The position numbers and the translations under genes are program-made. This document shows positions 30,520-43,299 of a DNA stretch of 58,273 bases, piece by piece. Source of the stretch: Acanthaster planci (Eukaryota > Echinodermata > Asteroidea > Valvatida > Acanthasteridae); NCBI RefSeq assembly GCF_001949145.1, contig NW_019091586.1, forward strand, positions 80,720-138,992. Reading direction: 5' to 3'. The notes below the pieces were generated by a model. It saw only the letters and a program-made list of their open reading frames with translations, had not been told where the DNA came from and searched no databases. Position 1 is the first letter of the stretch; every line of letters starts with the position of its first letter.

Positions 30520-33500
30520 GTTTTTGGATGTGTGTTTGTGTAGCTGATCTTCTGGCTATTCATTTAAGACGGTGATATCCCCACTTGTGCCTAGTCAAAT
30601 TACAAATGCTAGTGAGCCAGTTCGGTATTCCCACAGCGCAGGCCAAAAATAAAGCCTATCCAAGGTCATTCAGACACGCGTCTGCCAAATCACTGCGGCT
30701 GTACATGCACTCGCTTTGTTTCCGAATGACCTCGCTTTTTTAAATACATGTACCGAACCAGGTCATTGAGAGCACATTTGAAGAGTATCAAATGAGTTTG
30801 TGTACAGAGAGTTGTGATAGGTTCAGATCAGAGACCAATATTGGTGCCAAAGTCTGCCACAATGACTCGTGCCCATTGCATCATGCATAAAACAGTCAAT
30901 CATCAAACCTTGAAATGTTTGTCATTTGTCATGGAACAAATCATAGAGGGAAACTGGCTTGTTTGTCATTTGCTTACACATTAATGCAACCTCAATTGGA
31001 AACATCATACTTAAGTACACTCGCCTCATACTGCAACTCTTTGTACATGTATATATGGCTCTGGCTAAAACATTAAAAAACATAGTTATAACAATGAAAG
31101 TTTTGTTGAGGAAATTAAGCCATATACTATATATTTTATCTATAACAGCTGAAAACTTGTCAAATTGAGGTTTAAATGATTTAGGACTGCAGTAGAGTGT
31201 CCTGCTATTTTACTTTTTGCTTGTTTCCTGCTTTTTTATAATATCATTTTAGGGGATTTGTTTACAACTTGCTCTGACCATTCTTGGTAGAGGTTTGTGT
31301 ATGAAACAAAACCCACAAAAACTCTCGGTAACCCAAGCTTTTTTTTGCCCAGGATGACATTACTGTTTAGCTCATAAATGTGGAAATCAGCATGGGCAAA
31401 ATTAGCAATGGGGACATTACTAACAACTCGGCGATTATAAATGAAATTGAAAGGCTTTGAATCATGCAAGATCTGATCAACATCAATTAAATGTCAACAA
31501 AGGTTAATGCAGCCCCATTGTATGCCCTTAAAAATTGGCAGAACACAGGATGGAACTCACTGTACACATTCTGAGGGCAAAGTGTTGTGAAAACTGAAAA
31601 GAAAATGATACATTAGGGATGATTTTAGATGTATTGAAAATTGGGGTCAGAAAGCAGCCAAGCTGCACTTCCTTGCCAGTCAATTCAAGTGTAGTCAGTT
31701 CAGTTATACTATGTTGCATGTATTCTGAAAATGATATTTTTGGGGCTAAATTTTAAGGCTTTTTTTTTAATTTTTGTTTAATATGTATCCGGCGGTAACA
31801 AAATAATGATCAGTGTTTTGTATTACAGTACAGGTGTATGTCAGTGTGCCTGTTTGCAGTACATCGTGACTGCAAATGATTTTTTTCATAGAGGTAGGCA
31901 AGATCTGCTACCTTGTTTACATTTGCAGTTGTTTTCATTCGCTTCAATCTCTTTATATGAGGCTAAGCAACCATGATACATGTAGACTGCATAACCTATC
32001 AGCCTAATGGTCTATTTCCAAAGATGATATTCTTGGGCGTAATGATTCTTTTACAAGCTATGTCAGATCATTGTTGACGGCATTTCCAGAGGGGGGGGTG
32101 TGCCAGAGTCGATTTGCTGACTTGTAACTTGTTCTCCAACCTCATGTCGTGTAAAATTTACAAAATGCAGAGGACAATTTACTCCCATTGTAATCTTTCA
32201 TCTGGCCGAGACTGGCTCCATCCGAAATACCATAAAAAGTGCAGTTTTTGAGAGAAAGTGACAAGTGTCTCCTATCTCACTCTAGAATAGTTCAGAGCAA
32301 TTGAAGACACTTGACAAAAAATCAGCCAGCACCAACGCCCACTAACACCCCAATCCATCACCACAAATAGTGGATTTCCTTTACTAATTCTTCCAGTTTG
32401 AAATTCTTCAGGGAATATCGTGCCCATTTTTGATACTTCACTCTCATTGACAAACTTGTGTGTCGTTTATGTCTTTATCCAGCAATTCTCTGTGTTTTCT
32501 TAATGCCAATTCATCAGGCGAAAGCGAAGTGAATTTGATGTCACGAAAAATTTGCAGGTGAATTTCGCTCGAGTTAAAGTGTATTCAACATATGCAAATT
32601 CGTAATGCGAATATCTGATCTGACGTTACAAATTTGTATTCGTTTTCTCTCTTATGCGAAAGTATGAATATGAAGTATGAACTGGCCTATAAACAACATA
32701 CTCCTTTAATGTATACATCAAAACTGGGAAACAAAGGATTTTTATCCATGAGTTTTATTCCCCTACATTGCTGATAATTCCCTACATACATGTACATTTG
32801 TAATACATATTACTGCATCTTTCTTAAAACTCCCCACAACGCTGCACTATTAAGTGGTACTTTACCAGTGATTTATTATTTGTGTTATTGTTATTTGAGA
32901 AATCATTAAGATGTTTCAAAAATATTTTCAAGTAATTTTTCAATTTCTTTGCAAAAATTCTCAAAGTGACTTCTCGAGTTTTTTTTGAAAAGCAAGTTCA
33001 TATTTTTATATTGGTAAAAGATTTCTAATCAAGCTATGTTGTTACAAATCCAAGGTTGATGGAAGGGTATTATTGTTTTCTCTGGCATTGTGTTCTGAAA
33101 GAAAGCAGTGGAGCAGTTTGAAATGAATTTTATTTTATCAGAGAATTTATACAATTTCAGTATTATTCCATGTGACTTTTAAATATTTGAAAATAACTTT
33201 TCAAGTGATTTACAAATCCTTATCTCAGTAACACGTTTTTAAACAGATTCTTGTACTTGTACAGCAATTTAAATCAATGAAAGAGTAGACTCGAGATGTT
33301 TGCGTTTACTCAAATATTGTGGAAGGGATGAATTGATTTTTCTAATGGTACTGTAAACTGTCAAAGATAATAATAAATTCCTCTATCAAGCCAAAAAGAA
33401 AACCCCAGTTGCCATTTCTAACAATATAGTTTCTGTCCAATTTCTATTGACACAACTTGATTCATATTAAAAACCCACTATTTCACATCATTAATATCGA

Positions 33501-33960
33501 ATTTTCCATGATTTGATATTTGCACTTGTCCCTAGAGATGCCAATTAAAACGCTATGTTATGTTCTTTATCGCAGAAGTTTGCTTAAATATCCAGTGGAA
33601 GTCTTTCCTCTTTAAATTTCTTTTGGAGTTAATGATCCAGTAGAAGTGAGTATGCTTGTCTGGTGGTTGTAAACACACAGCAAAGATAGATGTGGTTTTC
33701 AGAGTCAAAACTTCAAGCAAAGGTATAGTGTCATTGTACACTTTTTGTGTGTTGAGGTGTTACGCCCACATTTTCATAAGCAAGAGAGCTTTCTCCATTT
33801 GACCAACTCTAACACAGAACTCCATTCAGCTAACTGAATAATTTGTAATTTTCCATAGTTTGTTGATAGATGTATTTGTACATTGTCAATATACAGACAA
33901 CAGTGAAGTGAAAGCAAAGGAAAGACTGGCAGACAATCTTCCGTCACACATCTCCACATT
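30520..33960. other. Intergenic stretch after agmatinase copy 1
   Basis: Apart from the poly(A) signal near 30648 I see no gene. The sequence is AT-rich with no long frame, no clear terminal inverted repeats and no tRNA. Confidence 0.5.
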
Positions 33961-34099
33961 CTCAAAATTCGGGTTAAATTTCCTTCTTACTGTTGCTTTC
34001 AAGATGTGTACACGTGCATCCATAAACTTCTGTACCTACACCTTCTTGACCTTCCTGTCTGCCACAGAATTGAATCTGACCATCCATCACAGATAGACT

Positions 34100-34791
34100 T
34101 TAACGTTGAGTGCGATATCTCGAGATATATCAGATGTTTGAATGATGGCCTTGATTGTGTCCAAGACAAGAGCATGGAAGAGAATGGCAATGATGGTAGT
34201 GAAGACCCATTCCTAAAAAGTATTCCAGCAGAGATCGTGGAAGGACACAGACCACAGGATGGCTTGAAGGGGGGACATTTTCAGTAGGACTTGGCCGAAC
34301 ACTGTCAGGAACAGGGTGTCGCATCTGTCGCAGTGCTTGTTGATATCAGCCGACTGGGCTTCAGACACCGGCTGGCTTGTGGGAGAGCTGCCCCGGCTGG
34401 TACCGGCCAAGTCTTTGTCAGGTCTGGCGATGTCATTCCTGGTGGAATCAGACTTTAGGAAAGCCAAGTTGGATGAAGACTCAGTGGAATCCATGGCAGC
34501 AACTGCATCTGATGAGGTAGTGGCACTGGCAGACACGTTGACAGTTGGTTCATCGTAAGGCTGGACTTGGATGATGGTCACTTGATTGTTGTTGTTCTCG
34601 TTGCTGTCATCAGTGAGGATTATCTGCGTGTTTGCATCTGGAGATGTGATGCTACTCCAACTGCCCGAGGAGAAACTATGCACATCAGGCTGGTACTCAA
34701 TTAAACGGCTTGATGATTGAAAGAAAGATCGCTTTAGATTGTCACCAGTCATCTGTGAGCTGAAGTTGTCAATGTCGGACATAACTCGCAA
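34100..34791 (-). pseudogene. TAPT1-like membrane protein fragment (tentative)
   Basis: A 192-codon minus-strand frame (34791-34213) starts Ser/Asn/Thr-rich and low-complexity. It ends with Asp-x-Leu-Phe-x-x-x-Phe-Gly-Gln and a hydrophobic stretch with Ala-Ile-Leu-Trp. A different frame just downstream (34220-34100) has a Phe-His-Ala-Leu-Val-Leu helix. The order FGQ, then xLWx, then a helix with HA-L recalls TAPT1, a ciliogenesis-related membrane protein. The join needs a stop or frame change, so this is either an exon end plus intron or a decayed copy. No other TAPT1 exons are recognised nearby. Confidence 0.3.
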
Positions 34792-34927
34792 GATCTTGTT
34801 GGTATATCCTGGAGAAGAGTTGGTGTCACATCTGGCCTCTTCATCGATCGCGATTTCTATAGCGATGTCGTGGCTCCAAGGCAGGCGGTTGTTTTTCTAT
34901 GAGGTCTGTGTATCACTTATCATGTGT

Positions 34928-35161
34928 CTATGATCCATGTTTGGGTACCCAGAGAACAAACCTGCTAGCTGCATCTTCTGGGTGGCGATAAAAGTGGCCA
35001 GCAGCTCTCAGTCTGCGGTCTCTTATTTTTGAAGTGACTTTTGGGATATCTCCATACAGAACTGTGTTTGGTACCTTGTCCTTCCAATTGATGTTTAGTG
35101 CAAATCTCAGTAATCTGGTGTGACACCCGTCCAGGCTTCTTTCAAGTCGTTTACGAAGCAT
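34928..35161 (-). pseudogene. C-terminal tail of a non-LTR (LINE) retrotransposon polyprotein
   Basis: The frame carries Leu-Asp-Gly-Cys-x-Thr-Arg-Leu-Leu-Arg, then Trp-Lys-Asp, Leu-Tyr-Gly-Asp-Ile-Pro and an Arg-Arg-Leu-Arg-x-Ala-Gly-His-x-x-Arg-His-Pro motif. This order is typical of the region behind the reverse transcriptase in LINEs of many invertebrates. Only the tail is here; the reverse transcriptase is absent. It is 5'-truncated, as LINE copies usually are. Confidence 0.65.
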
Positions 35162-35164
35162 ATT

Positions 35165-36390
35165 TTGGGTGAGATTGCAAGCTATTTGGGTTGACTTTGG
35201 CCGATGTAATTAGTGGCTCTGCACTGTCTGTAGACCTGTCAAAGCCAGACACTGCTGCCACCACACCCCAATACCTCTACATAATTACTCCGAAATTGCG
35301 GCAGCATAAACAGGTGTATATGCTGCAATCCAAGAGTGGTTCTCTCAAATCCATCTAAGGGGAAGTTTTATGACCTCTGCCTGTAGTTCTGTTGTGATGT
35401 GTCATACATGTTGCCAGTGCTTCTTTCTTGTACGTTGTCCGTGTGTACAGGAGTAAGCATGGCTCTACATAGGCGTATTTATGAAACTAACATGATAATA
35501 AAGGTTGTGACTCCTATGGTAGTTATATGTAGATCCTGATATCAACTTTCAATTTCCTACCATTTTTCATGGTCTGTGATCAAGACGAATCCCTTTCAAC
35601 ATTTCAATACTGAATTACTGCATATCATTGCACGTATAACAATCGTTAACATTAGGCCTCAAATGTTTTTAGTGATTGTGATGTCCAAGATCCTACTGAG
35701 CTACAGCAATGGGCTTGATAAACCAAGTAGCTCGTTAAATATGCTTTTATGAAACTTGTGGAAGGAAAAATTGGAATATGTCAACAACAACCCATAATTT
35801 ATCGGGCTTCATACAGTACCATGGGCGACTTCAATGTTTATGACGGTGCAGTATGACACAGTGCTATACATGATTTATGCCAGTGGATACTTCATATTCT
35901 GGATCATTTTTAGTGGCACTTGTAACAGTATGGCACTTGTAAGTCTTCCTGGCAAACTGATGGCAGAAATAAAAAATTCCACACAGATATAAACTAAAGT
36001 CTCAGATATCCTAATTCCCCAAAAGAAACTGCTCATACTACATACAAAAGTGAACTGAATACCTTATAGCAAAGACAAACTATTTTATAAAAAGCTTTAC
36101 TAGGAAAAGAGAAACGTAAAGGAGCATGGATTTTAATTGAATTCTTTAATAACTAAAGAAAATCAAAAATCTTGCCCAACTGAACGGTTAAAGTAAACTG
36201 TATGAGAGCTTAAGGATCTTTACCGAATTGTGAATGTTTCATAAACTTCATGTTGTAGGGGATGCTTTACTTTAAAATGGTAAAGCAAATATCAATAAAG
36301 TTTGTAGTAGTATTTACTAGTTTTCTTCAAATGTCATACCAACAACAAGAAATCAAACCAAAACAAACAATAGTTGGTGGGGACAATCAA
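35165..36390. other. Intergenic stretch, nothing recognised
   Basis: No gene, inverted repeat or tandem array stands out here. It separates the LINE tail from the BEL/Pao relic. Confidence 0.5.
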
Positions 36391-36392
36391 GC

Positions 36393-38680
36393 TTATTGTG
36401 GCTGGGTATATTTAATCGAAGTCGCCTTCCAGAAAGCAAAGTTGGTGATAGGCCTTTTGAAGACACCGCCATGTGTCAGAATTTCAACTGTGCGTACGAG
36501 TCCATCTACCTCAGGAAAAGCCCCTGTAACATTAGCCAATGGCCACTGGCCATGAGGAGTGTTGTCGTCACTGATCAACACGATATCTCCAGGCTTAAGA
36601 ATCCTTTGAGGCTCAATACATGTTTGTCTCTACTGTAGGGTAGGTAGGTATTCAGAATTCCAACGTTTCCAGAACATCTCTGCCAAAAACTTAATATGTC
36701 GCCATCGTTTTCAATATTTTTCTCCTTCCGTGAATCCTGTTAGCGGAATTAAATGACCAGGTCTGAGCTTGAGCAAATGAATCGGCGAGAGGGCTTCCAA
36801 ATCATTTGGGTTGTCTGAAGCTGTAGTGATAGGCCTATAATAAACTATGGATTTTGCCTCACAAAAAAGGGTGTACACAGACGTTCATTGTCCATGACTT
36901 GCTCCTTCATCAGTGCTCCAAGCACCTTCTGTACGGTGCTTATTGGCCGCTCCCAGACGCCACCCATGAAGCACCAGGTGGGTTGAATTTCCACTCTATG
37001 TGTTTGTCCACGGAGAATCCATGCAACTTTCTATCCTTTAACTGAGAGATAGCCTTCCTTATCTCTTTCTCGCCTCTAGCAAATTTGATCCTGTCATCTG
37101 ACAGCACCTTTTCCGGGGTACCTCGTCTGGGTGTAAACCGCACAAAGGCGTTCAGGAACGAGTCGGTCTCAAGAGAATGTAAACTTTCAAGGTGTATGGC
37201 TCTCGTGGGGAGGCACGTGAAAAGGCTTCGGTATCGTTTCTCTTTACTTCTGCCACGTGTTACATAGAATGGCCCAAAGCAATCAACACCTACATAACTA
37301 AATGGAGGCTTTCCTGGGTTACTCTGCAATCAGGAAGATCTGCCTTCTTTTGTGTCCGGGGAGTTCCATGCAGTCTATTGCAGAAAACGCACGCTTTGAA
37401 GATATTTTTGATCAATGACAACAATGTTTGACTCCTTCGGAATCCATTACTGCCGTCTCACCACAAAGAGTAGCCTACATGACCCTACAGGGTATCATGT
37501 GCATGACGAGCTATCACCGTGGATACATGATGATACCTTGGTAGAATCGCTGGTTACCTTCGATTCTTCTATATAGGCGCTCGTTGAAGCCTACCACCCA
37601 GTCTCAGAACACCGCTCCCATCCAAATATAGTCTTGGACCAAGACGGCAGAACTCGATCGAGCATATGCCGCGCGCACAGATTTCTATTGCGTCCTCTCG
37701 AGGCTTCATTTCACCAATCGACGGCTCGTTCTACAGTCTTAGGAATCTCCTACAACCGAGGCGTGGGCTTTGTATGCAAAATAGTAGTTTAATGTGAATA
37801 TTCACAATTGACCCTAGGATGCGAAATAGGATACAATACAGACTATGGGAGTGTTGGAGCGGGTTCGCATCAATAGCGTAAGCTTGTTATTTCTTCAGTT
37901 TTGTTATAGGAAGTCTTTTACAGACTCATTTCTACCCTCCTTGTTCCAATGCATTGACCGCAGCCATTATCAACAGTAACAGTTCTGAGTACTTTAGTAC
38001 CAGTGCGGTCAGCGTCGCGTATAGTAACGCTTGCGAAGGTACATCATATCGCGTGATAGGTCATTTGATGCAACCCATTGATCTATATTCATGAAATAAA
38101 GATTCAACTGGAATTTCCTGGGCGCTGATTGGTTCCTCTGGAAATCTGGAGGAAACTAAAGACAAAGATAAACAGTTTGTAGAAGATTCCCAAGACGGTA
38201 GAACGAGCCGTCGGTTGGTGAAATGAAGTCACGAAGGGCGCAAAAGAAATCGGCGCGGGGCATATTTTTATGCTCGATCGAGTCCGGTATCGAGTTCTGC
38301 TGTCTTGGCCCAAGACTAATCCAAATAGGGTTCGAGACTTTAGAAGGTACTCTGCCTTAGGACTGATTGCCTCACTTTCTTTAAGCTGTCGATCTCTAAT
38401 TGCTTGTAATTGGAGCTCTGCGTGTATTTGATTACAACAGGTTCTGCATCTTCTTCTCTGCTGCTGTCAGGTGAATTCCACTCACCAAAGATCGAAATCT
38501 GCGTTCGATCAGCCAACTTTTGAAACGCAGAATCCATGCCACAGCTTTCTTTAGACGGCCCCAAGTAGAATACTTGCTGATGAGTCGTGCCACGGGATCA
38601 TCTTTCACTGTGGCTCCCGTAGCTCGTGACACTGCTACTTTTGTATTGTAATTCCAATCAGTACAGAAATAAACCACAGA
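36393..38680 (-). pseudogene. BEL/Pao retrotransposon pol relic (integrase side)
   Basis: On the minus strand, about 38680-38340 carries the region between RNase H and integrase ([13 protein letters not shown]). About 37620-37330 carries a decayed zinc-binding segment. The integrase core is at 37329-36940, with Val-Asp-Cys-Phe-Gly-Pro and a Leu-Ser-Asp-Asp segment where the second catalytic Asp is expected. A C-terminal DUF5641-like piece (Asp-Asn-Thr-Pro-x-Gly-Gln-Trp-Pro-Leu) lies at 36581-36393. Stops and frame changes are frequent. Reverse transcriptase and LTRs are not seen. A separate transposon (37629-38318) sits within it. Confidence 0.75.
37629..38318. mobile_element. 690-bp transposon nested in the BEL/Pao relic, 9-bp target duplication
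   Basis: ATCCAAATA flanks it exactly at 37620-37628 and 38319-38327. The ends are inverted repeats of over 100 bp with indels: TAGTCTTGGACCAAGAC on the left and GTCTTGGCCCAAGACTA on the right. A shared inner block is GACGGCTCGTTCTAC on the left and its inverse GTAGAACGAGCCGTC on the right. A 9-bp duplication with long inverted ends is most like Mutator-type elements. It encodes no transposase. Confidence 0.85.
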
Positions 38681-38699
38681 CTATAAAATCAAAACGGAA

Positions 38700-39260
38700 G
38701 AAATAGCCCCAAACTTGCAGTGATTAGAACCATTAAATTGTGTAACTGGCGTTACAAAATGTGTCTCTGACGGTTCATCAAACTGCTCCTGAACTGAACA
38801 CTGAGAGATCTTCTCAACAAGCTCCGTCAAGCGCTGGATACCTGCAGGCTGGGTGGTGTAGGCTTTCTTCGACTGCAGGCCACTGGAACACGGGTGACGT
38901 GAAACAGCAGCTAGGAAGTCTACCAGCGTGGAACCTTAAGGAAGAGCGGGACTTCGAACCAATCTCCGGGAAAGTGTGGAATATTGGACTGCATCCAAAC
39001 TCGCATTGGTGCTCAAAGTCATTAAACTGTAGAGATTTACGGCGACATGACGGTCGTCGGTTATGCTACGATCGGTTTCTACACATTGACCTTTACTTGT
39101 GACAGCTGGCCACTTGTGATGAGTTCTTTTAATCTAACTCAGATCAACACGAGGTTACCAGGTGAAATCAACCTTGGAGTTTGGAGACGTGAGTTCGGAG
39201 ACGTTGATAACAATGATCATGGTGGAAGTTGCAATCAAGGGAGTTGAAACTTTCCCAACT
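38700..39260. other. Unassigned stretch beside the BEL/Pao relic
   Basis: A 113-codon plus-strand frame (38761-39102) lies here, but it shows no known domain and the surrounding sequence may be more of the decayed retroelement read on the wrong strand. I do not call a gene. Confidence 0.3.
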
Positions 39261-39263
39261 AAT

Positions 39264-39472
39264 ACTATCCGGTTCGTAAATTAAGTGACTTCGTCACAGG
39301 GGACGGGTGGATGCGCCACGATTTGCGGCCTTTCATTGGACAATCGCTGAAGTTGCGCGTTAACTTCCGGTTCCATGTAAACGACGATCAATGCATGTAA
39401 CCCTATGTGCAGCGCACGTGTACAGTGGGCGTGGTTTAAACTGAAGTGACGTCACACTACGAACCGGATAGT
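39264..39472. mobile_element. 209-bp MITE with perfect 15-bp inverted ends
   Basis: The ends are ACTATCCGGTTCGTA and TACGAACCGGATAGT, exact inverses. GTGACTTCGTCAC and GTGACGTCAC lie just inside. The flanking 8-mers are similar but not identical, so the target duplication is uncertain. Confidence 0.75.
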
Positions 39473-39479
39473 CAAGATA

Positions 39480-41310
39480 GAAATGGGCGTTACATCAGTC
39501 CGGGAAATGTGTGAATCAGGAAACCTTTCTCGATTTGAAAACCTCTGTTTCCTATTGGGAAACGTTTCCCAATTATAGTAATGACAACGTTTCAAAATTC
39601 GGAAACACAAAATTCAAACTCGTTGCGCCGGCGCAAAATTCCACGAGTTGGAGCTAAAAGAAATTACTGAAATGTGATTTTCATTTACTTGCCTTAATTT
39701 CTGTCTGTGCAAATCAAAAAGTTATTTGTGCATTTTCTTTTTTAAGAAGTCAATAACTTTCGACCATGTAAGCCTGGCTGGGAAACAAAAATTTAGACCG
39801 TTTTTCAATACTCTACTTCGTCCCCGTTTCACGCTTTGTTTCCGAAACCAATCCCCAATAGTGGGCCTGAAGCATTTACATTAAATTGAAGTACTGTAAT
39901 GTTAGGCTCTTTTGCATCTTACTTGATGTTTTGTGGCACTATCAGACTTACCCTCACACCTCAAATCGGGTAGTAAAACACAGTTGAAGCCTGAACGGAT
40001 CAGAAGTCAGGTATTGGAAAACGGCGAATTTGAAGTTCAACTTCATTTGAAGCTTGATATTAGCCTCGTTTGGAGCCGTTATTTCAAAAATAAATAATTT
40101 AGCAACAATGTAAATTTTAAATATAGCTACAATGGAAGTAAAAAATATACCCTGTTATAAAAAGGAAATGTAAACGGTTAAGATTAGTTTCATTGGTTTT
40201 GTTATTGGTTTAATTGCTTATATCAATTATTTTGCCCAGTTGGCGCGCGGGACTTAAAGTCGGGAAACACTGCATTGTGTTTCTCGGCGTTCTGCCGGAC
40301 CGTCCTTATGGAAGGGGGGGGCCCTGGCCACCGCCGCTTTGCAGGAGGAAGTCTCCTGATGAAAAACAAACATTCGGTTCCTATGACAAGTTGCTGAGAA
40401 CTTTTTCAAGGAAGTAACACTACCACTTACAGTTGTTGCTCCATCCAGCATGTGCGATGTTTTACTTCCAGATGACCACTTCAACAAAATAAAAGTTACC
40501 ACAACTGTTGCTGCCCGCTCCCCATTTTTCCCCTTTACTTAGAACAGCTACCACGCACTACAACGTGCCCCTCGAAGGCCACAGGTTTGCTATAAATAAA
40601 GCCACAAGTCCAGCCGGTTTGATGATGGGGTTCTATAGTCAAAGCTCCTCCCCTCCAAGAAATATACGAGCGAATCTGGACCACCCATTACACAGTCCAC
40701 AAAGACAACTGTGAAAGATGGGGGACATGGCCGATGGTGCTGCCTGCAGGCAGCACCATCGGCCATGTCCCCCAAAAGATTTTGTCGCCAAAGTTCAGTA
40801 TTCCATTTAGCCTGTTCATAAAATCTTCGGTTTCATTTTGTTACGAACCTGATCACCTATGTACCAATGCTGTTCATTGATGTGTAACAGAGTTTCATTT
40901 TATTCAAAAAGTCACATTTTAGGAATATTTTTATTCGGATGAACCTGGTTTGGGACAACGTTTTAAGTGCTCGAGAAGTCACTTCGTAGGAGAACAGGTT
41001 AAGGGACTTTGTATAAGATTCAACTGTTTAAACTAGACAAAGCTTCAGAAAATTATTTGAATTAGTGGTGGAGGGAAAAATAGTGATTTAAATTGTGTAA
41101 TTAAATTTACTAGATCATCTGGTATTGTAATCCCGGTTTTACTTTAACGACAGCATCAAACTTTTCGACGGAGTGGAATCACAGATAACAGTGAAATCAC
41201 TTTAATATATATTTTTGAGGGGAAAAATAGCAGGGATTACAGTGTTCTGTTTAAGTGCAAACGTCATCACACAGGGAGGGGCTCCTTTTACTGTCCATGG
41301 AACCCAGTTA
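39480..41310. other. Intergenic stretch with a 56-bp perfect palindrome
   Basis: I see no gene. The only striking feature is the palindrome 40719-40774, which has 28-bp arms and no spacer. Confidence 0.5.
40719..40774. repeat. Perfect 56-bp palindrome
   Basis: The arms are 28 bp each and match exactly, centred on CTGCAG between 40746 and 40747. The right arm starts CAGGCAGCACCATCGGCCAT. There is no loop. Confidence 0.95.
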
Positions 41311-41320
41311 CCAGCAATTC

Positions 41321-42709
41321 TCATGCCCTGCGGCGAGCTTGCAGTACACAGTCATGGTGGTACAGAAAGTCATAGCCGAGAATGCCCTTATCACTAATGG
41401 AGGCGACAATCGCATCCCATTGATAGTGCTGCCCACCAATCAAAATATCAACCGTAGCAACACCTTCAATGGGAATAAGTTCTTTGTTTGCGGTTTCCAG
41501 TTTTGTATTTTCGCGCAGGGGTTTGAGTTCAAGGCACTTTTCAGCGGGTATTTGGCTAAAAAGTGCTGATGATATTATGGTTACCGCCGCTCCTGTGTCG
41601 ACTAACGGTTCGCTTGGTGTGCCGCACATCCGCACTTTTAAAAACGCAGATATGCCCTGAATTTGCTGTTTTCTTAATTGGATAGTGTTCTGTTCATTGG
41701 GACGGACCGATGCCAAGCCGGACGGCACGGTCCTTGTTAGTTTCCCGGCTGTATGACGACGACATCTTTTAAAGAAGCCGCTGTTTCAGCCTGAGGGCAC
41801 TTGTTCGCAAAGTGGCCGGGCTCGCCACGATGTGACTTTCCAGAGCTCGTGGTGTCACGGAGGCTCAGGGAAGTTTCGACTGCCGTTGTAGCCTCCTCGA
41901 GGGACTTGGGATTTGTCATGCCGATGGAAACTGCCGTCTGCTGATTGGAGAAGCCTTTCAGAAAATGGCGAAGAGCAATGTTCCCCCTTGTAACTGGATC
42001 CGCTGTCGGGTAGCCACGGAGGACGAGACGGCGAATTTCGGCAACAAACTCCGTCAGCTTCTCCTTGGGCTGGTATTTCCTAGCTTCAAGCTTAGCGATG
42101 TAGTACTTTGGCAACTAGCGTTCGCCAAACCGCTTGCCAAGCTCCTTCGTCAAGGTGTCGATTAAGGACTCGATGGCTTCAGGATCAAGTTGCTGGAAAA
42201 CATACTCGGCTGCCTTCCCTCGCAGACTGCTCACAAGCCGGAACAGCTTTTCTTCTTCAGTCCAGCCGCAAGCCTTAGCGAGACCCATCAGTAGACGAAG
42301 CCCTCCCATGATTTCGTGCCGTCAAATTCTCCCGGCCTTGGCGAGGGATAGGAACATCCAGCTTATGACTCGACTGTGTTTGGGGTGAATGGGACTCGGG
42401 TTGCTCTGCAGCTGTATATTTGACTACAATGTCTGGCGTAGATGTTACTGCCTGTGAATCTTGCGAAGATTTTGTTGAAACACGGGCATTAGTCTGCTAA
42501 GCCTTGGGTGGGCTTGACGCAGCGTTTGCGCGGAGTTGTTTCAGCTCTTTCTCTGCCTCCACTGAACGAATCTTCAAGAGTTCGAGTTCTTGTTTGAGTT
42601 TTTGAACTTCTGAACTTTCTACCTGAAGGCCAGGAAACGACATGCCACTGTCATCATCCTCATACAGTGACTGCAATCTGCGAGACTTTCGGCTTTGTTT
42701 ACCAGGCAT
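41321..42709 (-). pseudogene. Ty3/Gypsy-type gag and protease relic
   Basis: From an ATG at 42709 there is a charged coiled-coil N-terminus (42709-42497). Then come gag capsid-like fragments (42309-42115 with Leu-Phe-Arg-Leu-Val-Ser-Ser-Leu-Arg-Gly; 42114-41737 with Phe-Val-Ala-Glu-Ile-Arg-Arg-Leu) and a damaged zinc knuckle (Gly-Glu-Pro-Gly-His-Phe-Ala-Asn-Lys-Cys, first cysteines lost). An aspartic protease (41728-41321) has Val-Asp-Thr-Gly-Ala-Ala and Ile-Leu-Gly-Tyr-Asp-Phe. Reverse transcriptase and integrase are absent, so the element is 3'-truncated. Frames change at least twice. Confidence 0.75.
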
Positions 42710-42862
42710 GATGACGATTGATTTTCAATGGCTGAAAACAGAGTTCAAGGTTGAGGAGATACGCTCAGTGGAGGGATGTGGAACGACTTCATTAATGAAA
42801 AGTCATGCTAAAGTTCGATGGTGTGCTTAAGTTCATATCCCACCGCTTGCCGTCAGTGTAAC

Positions 42863-43290
42863 GTCTCTCTTGGGGTAGGGAGTCGTTATCATAAAGAATG
42901 AGAGTCTTTGGACTGACTTACACACACACTTCTGTTTTATTCCGAAGAATTATTTACATCTTCTCGATATTTACAATGAGCAACTGCTTCTAGTAAGGCT
43001 AGATATTACTCAAGTACTGCTCGTCCAAATCTGAGCCATTTATTCGGGAGTGATAGACAGGTGGTTCATATCGGAGCTATACACTCACGAACGGTCAGGG
43101 AGTTGCTTCTCCAAAGCTACCCGCTCGGGAATCATGATCGATCGATGAAGCATCCGGTGGAGCTGTTCGGTTTATATAGACTTTTGGGGCCACGTCTTAG
43201 CCAATGGGAGCACTGGATTGGGGTCATTATGAATAATTCATACATGTAAAAATCTAGGGAAGGAAAGTCTATGGGGAATTTTGTAAACAC
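42863..43290 (-). repeat. Probable 5' LTR of the Gypsy relic
   Basis: Upstream of gag on the minus strand there is a TATA box (TCTATATAAACC, about 43172-43183), then AATAAA signals (near 43042 and 42932) and an end at GACGTTACA (about 42863-42871). The 150 nt between there and the gag ATG would be the leader and primer-binding region. The outer edge is a guess because no second LTR is present for comparison. Confidence 0.45.
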
Positions 43291-43299
43291 TTGTTCTTC

